A stretch of 64,000 nt of DNA. Source: an uncultured Alistipes sp. Its GTDB lineage: Bacteria; Bacteroidota; Bacteroidia; Bacteroidales; UBA932. Positions 46,037 to 53,950 of this stretch are shown here, in pieces (the first letter of the stretch is position 1; each line of letters opens with the position of its first letter). The stretch is taken from the NCBI GenBank assembly GCA_900544175.1, contig UQUN01000005.1, forward strand, positions 42,563 through 106,562, given 5' to 3'. The notes beneath the pieces are model-generated. The model saw nothing but the letters and a program-made list of their open reading frames with translations, was not told the DNA's origin and searched no databases. The position numbers and the translations under genes are program-made.

Positions 46037-47029
46037 CTACGGAACCTCCACTGCATTTATAATATCCGAAATGATGTTCTCACTGGTGAGATTCTCCGCC
46101 TCGGCCTCATAAGTCAGACCTATACGGTGACGGAGCACCTCATAGCACACCGCCCGTACATCCTCCGGAATCACATAGCCCCTCCTCTTTATGAACGCAT
46201 ATGCCTTGGACGCCATGGCAAGAGATATGGACGCACGGGGAGAAGCACCGTAAGATATCATGTCACTCAGAGATTTGAGTCCATAGTCCCCAGGAGTACG
46301 TGTGGCATAAACGATATCCACGATATACCTCTCTATCTTCTCGTCCATATAGACATCCCTCACCACGGAGCGGGCTTTTACTATATCCTCGGGCTGAAGG
46401 ACAGCCGATGCCTTGGGAAACGTGCCGCCGTTGTTCATGCGGACGATGAGTTTCTCCTCTTCTTTCTTCGGATATGACACCACGACCTTGAGCATGAAAC
46501 GGTCTACCTGTGCTTCAGGCAACGGATAGGTCCCCTCCTGCTCTATCGGGTTCTGGGTAGCCATGACCAGAAAAGGCTCCGGAAGTCTGAATGTCTGGTC
46601 ACCTATTGTCACCTGACGCTCCTGCATGGCCTCCAGAAGAGCTGACTGCACCTTCGCAGGAGAACGGTTGATTTCATCGGCGAGCACGAAGTTGGCGAAC
46701 ACAGGGCCTTTCTTGACCTGGAACTGCTCGCTTTTCTGACTGTATATCACTGTCCCGACAAGGTCGGCAGGCAATAGGTCCGGAGTAAACTGGATTCTGC
46801 TGAACCTGGCATTCACACAGGAAGCAAGGGTATTGATCGCCAATGTCTTGGCCAGACCGGGAACTCCTTCAAGAAGAATATGCCCGTTGGCAAGAAGACC
46901 GATAAGCAGATTCTCCACCAGATGCTTCTGTCCGACTATCACCTTTGTCATCTCCATGGAGAGGATGTCCACGAAGGCGCTCTCTTTCTGAATCCGCTCG
47001 TTCAATTCTTTAATGTTTACGGTGTCCAT
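46037..47029 (-). CDS. moxR: MoxR-family AAA+ ATPase
   Basis: 330 residues from the ATG at 47029 (MDTVNIKELNERIQK). A GTG-started extension to 47086 would run through the truA promoter and is rejected. Walker A GVPGLAKT, Walker B LADEINRSPAK, and ATQNPIEQEGTYPLPEAQVDRF are the MoxR signature. It is a chaperone-like ATPase for VWA-domain proteins, and the first gene of moxR-DUF58-unknown-batA-batBC-batD-batE. Confidence 0.95.
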   Translation of the reverse strand: MDTVNIKELNERIQKESAFVDILSMEMTKVIVGQKHLVENLLIGLLANGHILLEGVPGLAKTLAINTLASCVNARFSRIQFTPDLLPADLVGTVIYSQKSEQFQVKKGPVFANFVLADEINRSPAKVQSALLEAMQERQVTIGDQTFRLPEPFLVMATQNPIEQEGTYPLPEAQVDRFMLKVVVSYPKKEEEKLIVRMNNGGTFPKASAVLQPEDIVKARSVVRDVYMDEKIERYIVDIVYATRTPGDYGLKSLSDMISYGASPRASISLAMASKAYAFIKRRGYVIPEDVRAVCYEVLRHRIGLTYEAEAENLTSENIISDIINAVEVP

Positions 47030-47042
47030 ATCAAAATATTTG

Positions 47043-47050
47043 TATTTTTG
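47043..47050 (+). promoter_or_regulatory. -7 box TATTTTTG for truA
   Basis: TATTTTTG followed by C lies 37 nt before the truA ATG, within the gap to the divergent moxR gene. No clear -33 element. Confidence 0.6.
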
Positions 47051-47087
47051 CTGTCTGATTTTACAAAAATAACGATTTTCTTCCACA

Positions 47088-47873
47088 ATGAGGTTTTTTG
47101 CTTCAATATCCTATAACGGCACAGGATTCAGCGGCTGGCAGTCGCAGTTGAACGCCATCGGCATCCAGGATGAGGTCCAGAGGGCGCTGTCCACCGTACT
47201 TGGGAAGAAAACCTCCGTCACAGGAGCCGGAAGGACCGATGCAGAAGTAAACGCCTCCATGTTCACCGCCCATTTCGACTCAGATGACACTCACATACTC
47301 AAGGAGCACGACCGCATAGTCTACAAAATAAATGCCATCCTGCCGAAAAACATAGTCATAAACCGCATCTACAGAGTAAGGGACGACGCACATGCCAGAT
47401 TCGATGCCGTTAGCAGGACATACAGATACTACATTCACAGGGGAAAGGACCCGTTCGCATGGCAGTTCTCATGGATGTGCAAGTTCCCGCTCGACATGGA
47501 AGCCATGAACAAGGGGGCCGGATACCTGACTGGACGCAAGGACTTCAGCTGCTTCGAGAAGGCCGGCGGCTCGTCCGGATCATCTATCTGCGATGTCACA
47601 CATGCCATTTGGAGCCCCTACACTCCGTCACCTGTTGCGGTGCCTGACACCGAATACATGGTTTTCACCATTACCGCCAACAGGTTCCTGCGCAATATGG
47701 TAAGGGCCGTTGTAGGCTCACTGGTGGAGATAGGCCGCGGAAAAAGACAGCCTGAGTGGATACTGGACATACTGCTGTCCGGAGACAGAAGCTCGGCAGG
47801 ACAGTCCGTACCAGGACATGCGCTTTTCCTGTCAGATATCGGATATCCTGACAGCATCACCGATTTCCAATAA
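47088..47873 (+). CDS. truA: tRNA pseudouridine synthase A
   Basis: 261 residues. The catalytic Asp is in GAGRTDAEVNA (family usually GRTDxGVHA; Asn replaces His and Glu replaces Gly). ARFDAVSRTYRYYI and FLRNMVRAVVGSLVEIGRG are further TruA marks. It converts uridines 38-40 of the tRNA anticodon stem. It stands alone after its promoter, with exbB starting 34 nt later. Confidence 0.95.
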   Translation: MRFFASISYNGTGFSGWQSQLNAIGIQDEVQRALSTVLGKKTSVTGAGRTDAEVNASMFTAHFDSDDTHILKEHDRIVYKINAILPKNIVINRIYRVRDDAHARFDAVSRTYRYYIHRGKDPFAWQFSWMCKFPLDMEAMNKGAGYLTGRKDFSCFEKAGGSSGSSICDVTHAIWSPYTPSPVAVPDTEYMVFTITANRFLRNMVRAVVGSLVEIGRGKRQPEWILDILLSGDRSSAGQSVPGHALFLSDIGYPDSITDFQ

Positions 47874-47906
47874 TATTAACTATAATCCAATCTCATTTTC
47901 ATTGTT

Positions 47907-48608
47907 ATGTTATCGAATTTGTTGCAAGTGAACCCTGAGATCCTGATCCAGGAGACGGCCCAGCCCGAAAAAATGTCCCTCATCAAAATGGCAGTGGCCG
48001 GAGGATGGCTCATGATCGTACTTCTGATACTTTCCATAATAGCAGTCTACATACTGGGCAGCAGATGGTGGGCCATACGGCAGGCATCCAGAACTGCTCC
48101 CGGCTTCATGAACAACATAAAGGCCCTGATACTTGAAGGCAAAATAAATGCGGCCACAGAAATGTGCAGGGAGAACGGATCTCCTGTAGCCAACATGGTC
48201 GGAACCGGACTCAAAAGAGCCGGCAACTCCCTCCAGGACATCCAGACAGCGGTTGAGAACACTGCCAATATCGAAATCGCCAAGCTCGAGAAAGGACTGC
48301 CCATGCTGGCCACAGTTGCCGGAGGCGCCCCTATGGTAGGATTCCTCGGGACCGTGATCGGAATGATACAGGCATTCTACAACATGGCCCAGGCAGGCAG
48401 CAACATTGACATCACCCTGCTCTCGGGCGGTATATACACGGCAATGGTGACCACAGTGGGAGGACTTATAGTAGGCATAATAGCTTACTTCGGCTACAAC
48501 TATCTCACAGCCAGGATCAATGACATCGTATTCATGATGGAGAGCTACACCATGGAGCTCATGGACACACTGAACAGCAAGAAATCCGGAACAGGAGAAA
48601 ACGACTGA
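47907..48608 (+). CDS. exbB: ExbB/TolQ-family proton channel protein
   Basis: 233 residues. Transmembrane helices at about 30-48 (GGWLMIVLLILSIIAVYI), 130-150 (GLPMLATVAGGAPMVGFLG) and 170-195. The segment APMVGFLGTVIGMIQAF is the conserved ExbB/TolQ/MotA pore motif. With ExbD it uses the proton gradient to drive TonB. First of exbB-exbD-tonB, spaced by 2 and 3 nt. Confidence 0.95.
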   Translation: MLSNLLQVNPEILIQETAQPEKMSLIKMAVAGGWLMIVLLILSIIAVYILGSRWWAIRQASRTAPGFMNNIKALILEGKINAATEMCRENGSPVANMVGTGLKRAGNSLQDIQTAVENTANIEIAKLEKGLPMLATVAGGAPMVGFLGTVIGMIQAFYNMAQAGSNIDITLLSGGIYTAMVTTVGGLIVGIIAYFGYNYLTARINDIVFMMESYTMELMDTLNSKKSGTGEND

Positions 48609-48610
48609 CA

Positions 48611-49024
48611 ATGGCAATCAAACGAAGGACAAAAGCAGAGCCGGCTTTCTCGATGTCGTCCATGACCGACATCGTTTTCCTGCTGCTCATATTCTTTTTA
48701 GTGACATCCACACTGATCAATCCTAACGCGCTGAAGCTGCTGCTGCCCAAAAGCACCAACCAGATTTCGACCAAGGCAACGGTCAGTGTTTCCATCAAGC
48801 ATTACCCGGAACAGGGCACTTTCACATACCACATCAACGGCGGATCCACCCCTGTCAGGTTCGACGAGATAGAGCCGGAACTGCAGACGCTGCTCCAGGA
48901 CTCCGATGACCCCACATTCTCCATCTACGCGGACAAGACAGTCCCCATAGAAGAGGTAGTCAATCTTATGAACATTGCAAAACGCAACAAGTACAAGGTA
49001 ATCCTGGCCACTTCCCCTGAATAG
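48611..49024 (+). CDS. exbD: ExbD/TolR-family biopolymer transport protein
   Basis: 137 residues. One N-terminal transmembrane helix (DIVFLLLIFFLVTSTL) holding the essential Asp in SSMTDIVFLL, and a periplasmic domain. It partners the upstream ExbB. Confidence 0.95.
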   Translation: MAIKRRTKAEPAFSMSSMTDIVFLLLIFFLVTSTLINPNALKLLLPKSTNQISTKATVSVSIKHYPEQGTFTYHINGGSTPVRFDEIEPELQTLLQDSDDPTFSIYADKTVPIEEVVNLMNIAKRNKYKVILATSPE

Positions 49025-49027
49025 AGA

Positions 49028-49792
49028 ATGAAAGATAAAGAGAAATATGCCGGCATAATACTGACAGCTGCTGCACACTGTCTTCTCCTGATCATCCTGA
49101 CAACGGCAGGCATCAGGAAGACAGACTATGAGCCGCCGGTCAGCGGAATGCTGATAGAGTTCCCTGACCCCATGCAGGAAGAGCCTCCGGAACCGGTTCC
49201 CATACGGACGGCTGTCGGTGTGGAACCGAAGGCGGAGGAGGCTTCTCCAGAGAAAGAGGTCACCCTGGTCCAGAAATCCGAAGCCCCCGTGGCAGCCGAG
49301 GCTGACAACACCGGTCCGGAAACCACGGTCGGCAATGACGGAGACATCGATGTCCAGGAACCTCCCAGACCGAAACCTATAGACAGAAGAGCACTGTTTT
49401 CAGCCAACAGGAATGATGACAAGGACAGTGCCGCCGTACAGGTGGCGGAGAAAGTGACAGACAGACTTAAGGCCGGACACACGCTGGGAAACACGGATGA
49501 AGGCAACCCTGACGGCATGCCCACCGCCAGACTTGAAGGCCGCACGGTAATGGGCAACCTTCCGGTTCCGTCCTATACTGTCGCGAAGTCAGGCACCGTA
49601 GTGGTCCGCATCACCGTTGACCAGTACGGGACCGTCATCAATGCCATACCGGGCGTAAAAGGCACTACCGTGCAGGACGCCACCTTGTGGGAAGCTGCCA
49701 GAAAAGCCGCACTGGAGGCAAAATTCAACATAAGCCAGTCTGCACCGGCCGTTCAGGAAGGCACCATATCCTACGTATTCACACTGAAATAG
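49028..49792 (+). CDS. tonB: TonB-like energy transducer
   Basis: 254 residues. One N-terminal helix (AGIILTAAAHCLLLIILTTAG), a Pro/Glu-rich periplasmic spacer (about 45-125), and a short C-terminal domain (about 185-254; SGTVVVRITVDQYGTVINAIPG) of the TonB/TolA type. It would pass energy from ExbBD to the outer-membrane receptors, of which two barrels are in this window. TolA-like function is the alternative; no tolB or pal lies nearby. Confidence 0.88.
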   Translation: MKDKEKYAGIILTAAAHCLLLIILTTAGIRKTDYEPPVSGMLIEFPDPMQEEPPEPVPIRTAVGVEPKAEEASPEKEVTLVQKSEAPVAAEADNTGPETTVGNDGDIDVQEPPRPKPIDRRALFSANRNDDKDSAAVQVAEKVTDRLKAGHTLGNTDEGNPDGMPTARLEGRTVMGNLPVPSYTVAKSGTVVVRITVDQYGTVINAIPGVKGTTVQDATLWEAARKAALEAKFNISQSAPAVQEGTISYVFTLK

Positions 49793-49834
49793 ATTCCGGG
49801 GCCATGCAGAATACAGGCCCGGTCCGGCAGGAAG

Positions 49835-50497
49835 TCACACCTTGCTTGAACGCATGGCCCTGATTCTGGCTCGGATAACTTCAACCACAGCCGGCATGAA
49901 GGAAATGACTATGATTGCGAGCAGCAGGATCTTGAGGTTCTCCTGCACAAAAGGCAGATCTCCGAAAAAATATCCGGCAAAACAGAAGACACACACCCAC
50001 AATGCCGCTCCGGTCAGATTGTACATCATGAAATAATAGTAGTTCATCCTGCCCATGCCTGCCACAAACGGAGCGAAAGTCCGGACAATCGGGACAAAAC
50101 GGGCCAGTATTATGGTCTTTCCGCCGTATTTGCGGAAAAAACCGTGGGTCTTCTCCAGATAGCTCTGTCGGAATATCCTTGAATCAGGATTGCTGAACAG
50201 TTTCTTTCCGAAGAAGTGCCCTACAGCATAGTTGCATGTGTCTCCAAGAACCGCCGCCACGAACACTACCGGCACCAGACAGCCTATCTCCAGCGGCATG
50301 TCCGGCAAAGCAGTGATGGCCCCGGCCACGAACAGCAACGAATCTCCCGGCAGGAACGGGGTCACTACGAGTCCCGTCTCACAGAAAATAATGGCGAAAA
50401 GTATGGCATAAGTCCAAAGATGGTAGTTCTGGACCAGTTCGATCATATGCTGGTCAATATGCAGTATGAAGTCAATTGCCTGTTGCAGTATTTCCAT
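49835..50497 (-). CDS. DedA-family membrane protein
   Basis: 220 residues from the ATG at 50497 (MEILQQAIDFIL). A longer start at 50566 crosses the promoter box. DedA/SNARE-associated motifs: FLPGDSLLFVAGAI, and the Arg-containing FVPIVRTFAPFVAGMGRM. Several membrane helices. The family includes lipid scramblases or flippases for undecaprenyl phosphate and phosphatidylethanolamine. Confidence 0.92.
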   Translation of the reverse strand: MEILQQAIDFILHIDQHMIELVQNYHLWTYAILFAIIFCETGLVVTPFLPGDSLLFVAGAITALPDMPLEIGCLVPVVFVAAVLGDTCNYAVGHFFGKKLFSNPDSRIFRQSYLEKTHGFFRKYGGKTIILARFVPIVRTFAPFVAGMGRMNYYYFMMYNLTGAALWVCVFCFAGYFFGDLPFVQENLKILLLAIIVISFMPAVVEVIRARIRAMRSSKV

Positions 50498-50526
50498 TGT
50501 CGCGTCCTTATTACGAATAACGGGCA

Positions 50527-50534
50527 CAAAAATA
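50527..50534 (-). promoter_or_regulatory. -7 box TATTTTTG for the DedA gene
   Basis: On the minus strand, TATTTTTG lies 29 nt before the ATG at 50497 and argues for that start. Confidence 0.55.
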
Positions 50535-50584
50535 TGCAAATCCGGCATACTCTGCAAGTCCGGCACTGATTATTCAGAATCCGG

Positions 50585-51847
50585 CTACTCATAGCGCAGG
50601 CACTCTATAGGATCCATGGCGGCCGCACGCGTAGCCGGAATATAACCGGAGAATATCCCCACTCCCATGCATATTGCAAGAGCCATCACAATCCAAAGCC
50701 ATGGTATGACAAATGACGAATGCATGAAGGCAGCCACCACATTGCCTGCCAGCAGGCCAAATACCGTCCCGACCATACCGCCAAGCTCCCCTATCAGCAC
50801 GGATTCCATAAGGAACTGAGCCTTTATACGCCTGGAAGAGGCACCCATGGCCTTCCGCGTTCCGATCTCCTTTGTCCGTTCGCGCACCGACACCAGCATG
50901 ATGTTCATAAGTCCTACCGCAGCACCTGTCAGAGTAATAAGCCCTATCACCATCGCCGCCGCCGTAAGTGTTCCCATTGTGTCGTCCAGTTCAGCCATCA
51001 CTGCCTCGCTTCTGTTTACCCTGAAGTCGGATTCATCCGAAGGAGCAAGACGACGGACAGCCCTGAACGTCATCTCCGCATCCGACGCCGCTTCTCCGGC
51101 GGCAGTTCCTGCCTCAGGCAGAATGCCTATGACGAAATCAGGCCGCGACGAGACAAGATTGGCCACGGCATTGGTATACGGCACCAGTATGCAGTCGTCC
51201 ATCCCGCCCGAAGCCGTATTACCGACCTCCACTGCAACTCCCACCACCATATAAGTACGTCCTGATATGTGCAAGGCCTGTCCGACAGGCGAATCCTGGC
51301 CGAACAGAGCCACGGCCACATTGCTTCCCACGATACAGTAAAAGCGTCCCGCATCAATGTCCTCCTGAGTGAAATCCCGGCCGTCCTCCACTTCCAGCAT
51401 ACTGTATCTCAGATAATTCCTGTCCACCGCGATGACACTGACAGTCGGATTGGTCCTGCGGCTTCCGGCAACGGCCCGGACATTGTCCGCGACTGTCGAG
51501 AATATGGACACAACAGCCGGACTTCTGTAATGCTCCACGAACCGCTCCGCCTGGACTCTGGATATCTCCACAGGATTGCGTACGCGTCCCTTGCCGGACG
51601 GAACGGTATACTGCGACCTGACAGTGATGACACCGGCCCCCATGCGCCCGTATGCATCCCTGAGCGCAGCATCCATCGAGTCCACGGCAGTAAGAATGCC
51701 TACAAGCGACGTGATACCCAAAGCGATGATGGCTATCGTCAGAAACGACCTTAGCCTGTTGGACCGTATGGCCCTGAACGCCATGTCCGCGTTCTCGGCC
51801 AGAAGGGCCATCCGTCTCCTGAACCGATACGTTTTTCTCCTCTCCAT
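50585..51847 (-). CDS. MacB/FtsX-type ABC transporter permease
   Basis: 420 residues. One N-terminal transmembrane helix (about 32-52; FLTIAIIALGITSLVGIL), a large periplasmic MacB core domain, then three C-terminal helices with VRERTKEIGTRKAMGASSRRIKAQFL, the FtsX signature. No ATPase partner or membrane-fusion protein is adjacent, so its partner is elsewhere. Members act as mechanotransmission pumps or lipoprotein transporters. Confidence 0.92.
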   Translation of the reverse strand: MERRKTYRFRRRMALLAENADMAFRAIRSNRLRSFLTIAIIALGITSLVGILTAVDSMDAALRDAYGRMGAGVITVRSQYTVPSGKGRVRNPVEISRVQAERFVEHYRSPAVVSIFSTVADNVRAVAGSRRTNPTVSVIAVDRNYLRYSMLEVEDGRDFTQEDIDAGRFYCIVGSNVAVALFGQDSPVGQALHISGRTYMVVGVAVEVGNTASGGMDDCILVPYTNAVANLVSSRPDFVIGILPEAGTAAGEAASDAEMTFRAVRRLAPSDESDFRVNRSEAVMAELDDTMGTLTAAAMVIGLITLTGAAVGLMNIMLVSVRERTKEIGTRKAMGASSRRIKAQFLMESVLIGELGGMVGTVFGLLAGNVVAAFMHSSFVIPWLWIVMALAICMGVGIFSGYIPATRAAAMDPIECLRYE

Positions 51848-51902
51848 AACTTCCTCACTGATGAATCATAATGTAAAAATAGGAATTTATCTCCGTTTGA
51901 CA

Positions 51903-51910
51903 TACCTTTG
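51903..51910 (+). promoter_or_regulatory. -7 box TACCTTTG for the RluB-type gene
   Basis: TACCTTTG followed by C lies 31 nt before the ATG at 51942 and excludes the much longer upstream frame. Confidence 0.65.
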
Positions 51911-51941
51911 CATCCAAATTCGACAAAATATTCAACATCCA

Positions 51942-53009
51942 ATGAGACCTCGCATTAAAAGATCACCGACCCGGGAGGGGCTTGATCACAGATTGTCCAT
52001 AGAGACAACAGACAACAGAACCCGCACAGAGAGCAAAGACGCTACCTGGCATTCAAGAGAACGTAAACCGCGTACAGCGGACAGAGAGGGCACCAGGCCT
52101 GCACGCAAGAGCAGCGGAAGGACTTCTCAGAACCAGAAGGGCCAGAAGAAATCGCCGCATACCGGACAGGCTCCCCGTGCAGCCAGAAAAAACAGCGGAC
52201 AGCAAGACAAGGAGTTCCAGTACAGGATAAGGACTCCGCGTCCGAAGGCAAAGGCACCTGCAAACACCGTTCCTGCAGCCAAGGACGATGACGGGCTGAT
52301 CCGTCTCAACAAGTTCATCGCCAACTCGGGAATATGCTCCCGCAGGGAAGCCGACGGATACATCGCGGCAGGACTCGTGACTGTAAACGGGAATATCGTA
52401 ACCGAAATGGGCGTAAAGGTCAAGCCGGACGACGACATCCGCTTCAACGGGGAACGTCTCAAAGGAGAAAAAAAGGTATATGTCCTGCTCAACAAGCCGA
52501 AGGACTTTGTGACTACCCTGAGCGACCCTCACGCCGAAAAGAACGTGATGCAGCTGATAAGCCGCAGTCTGTGCCCAGAGAGGATATTCCCTGTAGGACG
52601 TCTGGACAAATCCACCACGGGAGTGCTGCTGCTTACAAACGACGGGGAACTGGCCGAGAGACTGACGCATCCGTCATACCAGAAAAGGAAAGTGTATCAG
52701 GTCACTTTGGACAAGAATGTCAAGTCAGAGGATATGGACAAGCTGGTAGACGGCATTGACTTGGATGACGGTCCTGCATACGCCGACGAGGTTGCATACA
52801 ACGGAGATGAGCGCAATATCATCGGCATAGAGATCCATTCCGGAAAGAACCGCATAGTCCGCCGCATGTTCGAGGCACTCGGCTACAGGGTCCGCAAGCT
52901 GGACAGAGTGTACTTCGCCGGACTCACCAAGAAGAACCTGCGCCGCGGCCAATGGAGATTTCTAAGCGATGAGGAAGTGAACATGCTCAAATCCAACCTA
53001 TATGAGTAA
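51942..53009 (+). CDS. rluB: RluB/RsuA-family pseudouridine synthase with basic N-terminal extension
   Basis: 355 residues. The first about 110 are Arg/Lys/Ser/Gln-rich and look disordered. Then come an S4 domain (RLNKFIANSGICSRREADGYI, about 122-142) and the RsuA/RluB catalytic domain with VGRLDKSTTGVLLLTNDG and GKNRIVRRMFEALGY. It likely modifies U2605 of 23S rRNA; RluE or RluF activity is possible. The basic extension is usual in Bacteroidota homologues and may aid rRNA binding. It overlaps era by 8 nt. Confidence 0.92.
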   Translation: MRPRIKRSPTREGLDHRLSIETTDNRTRTESKDATWHSRERKPRTADREGTRPARKSSGRTSQNQKGQKKSPHTGQAPRAARKNSGQQDKEFQYRIRTPRPKAKAPANTVPAAKDDDGLIRLNKFIANSGICSRREADGYIAAGLVTVNGNIVTEMGVKVKPDDDIRFNGERLKGEKKVYVLLNKPKDFVTTLSDPHAEKNVMQLISRSLCPERIFPVGRLDKSTTGVLLLTNDGELAERLTHPSYQKRKVYQVTLDKNVKSEDMDKLVDGIDLDDGPAYADEVAYNGDERNIIGIEIHSGKNRIVRRMFEALGYRVRKLDRVYFAGLTKKNLRRGQWRFLSDEEVNMLKSNLYE

Positions 53010-53886
53010 CCAGCACCACAAAGCCGGGTTCGTCAACATCGTAGGCAACCCCAATGTGGGCAAATCCACTCTGATGAATGCGCTTGTAGGAGAGCGCCTT
53101 TCCATAATCACATCAAAGGCGCAGACTACGAGGCACCGCATTATGGGCATAGTGAACGGGACCGACTATCAGATAGTCTACTCAGACACCCCGGGAATAC
53201 TGAAACCGGCATACTCGCTTCAGCGCAGCATGATGGAATACGTGGACACAGCCATAAGCGATGCGGACATCATCCTGTACGTGACCGACGTTGTCGAGAA
53301 AAGCGACAAGAACTCAGGTTACGTAGAACGTCTGAAGTCTGTCAGATGTCCTGTCATTATAGTTATCAACAAGATCGACCTCAGCGACCAGAAGACAGTA
53401 AGCAGCCTGATCGGGAAATGGGCGGAAGATGTTCCTGATGCGGACATCATGGCAGTGTCGGCAAAAGAAAGATTCGGACTTGACAGCATATTCGACCGCA
53501 TACTGGAGCTGTTGCCGGAAGGCGAGCCGTGGTACGACAAGGATTTCCTCACGGACAGGAATCTCAGGTTCTTCGCCTCAGAGATCATAAGGGAGAAGAT
53601 CCTGACAAACTATTCGAAGGAGATTCCATACTGTTCGGAGGTCGTTATCGAGGAATTCAAGGAATATGAGGACCGGTACGGAATCAGGGCCGTCATCAAT
53701 GTCATGCGGGACTCGCAGAAAGGCATCATCATAGGCTCCAGGGGATCGGCTCTCAAACGCCTGGGTACCCAGGCCCGCATTGACATGGAGGACTTTTTCC
53801 AGAAAAAAGTATTTCTCGAACTGTACGTCAGAGTAGAGCCTCACTGGAGGGACGACGAGCGGAAGCTGACGTCCTTCGGCTATTGA
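53002..53886 (+). CDS. era: GTPase Era
   Basis: 294 residues. GTPase motifs GNPNVGKSTLMNAL (G1), DTPG (G3) and NKID (G4), with the YSLQRSMMEY segment, then a C-terminal KH domain with VIEEF and GIIIGSRGSALKRLG. It binds the 3' end of 16S rRNA and helps 30S maturation. Confidence 0.98.
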   Translation: MSNQHHKAGFVNIVGNPNVGKSTLMNALVGERLSIITSKAQTTRHRIMGIVNGTDYQIVYSDTPGILKPAYSLQRSMMEYVDTAISDADIILYVTDVVEKSDKNSGYVERLKSVRCPVIIVINKIDLSDQKTVSSLIGKWAEDVPDADIMAVSAKERFGLDSIFDRILELLPEGEPWYDKDFLTDRNLRFFASEIIREKILTNYSKEIPYCSEVVIEEFKEYEDRYGIRAVINVMRDSQKGIIIGSRGSALKRLGTQARIDMEDFFQKKVFLELYVRVEPHWRDDERKLTSFGY

Positions 53887-53914
53887 CGAGCCGGTATTTT
53901 TCCGAAATTATTCT

Positions 53915-53922
53915 TATTTTTG
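53915..53922 (+). promoter_or_regulatory. -7 box TATTTTTG for parC
   Basis: TATTTTTG followed by C lies 28 nt before the ATG at 53951. Confidence 0.65.
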
Positions 53923-53950
53923 CCGTTCATAGAAAGAAAAAGCACACACC

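Noticed and set aside
49796..49822. GC-rich hairpin after tonB as a terminator
   Set aside because: The stem CCGGGGCC/GGCCCGG has a bulge and no T-run follows; too weak to list as a feature.
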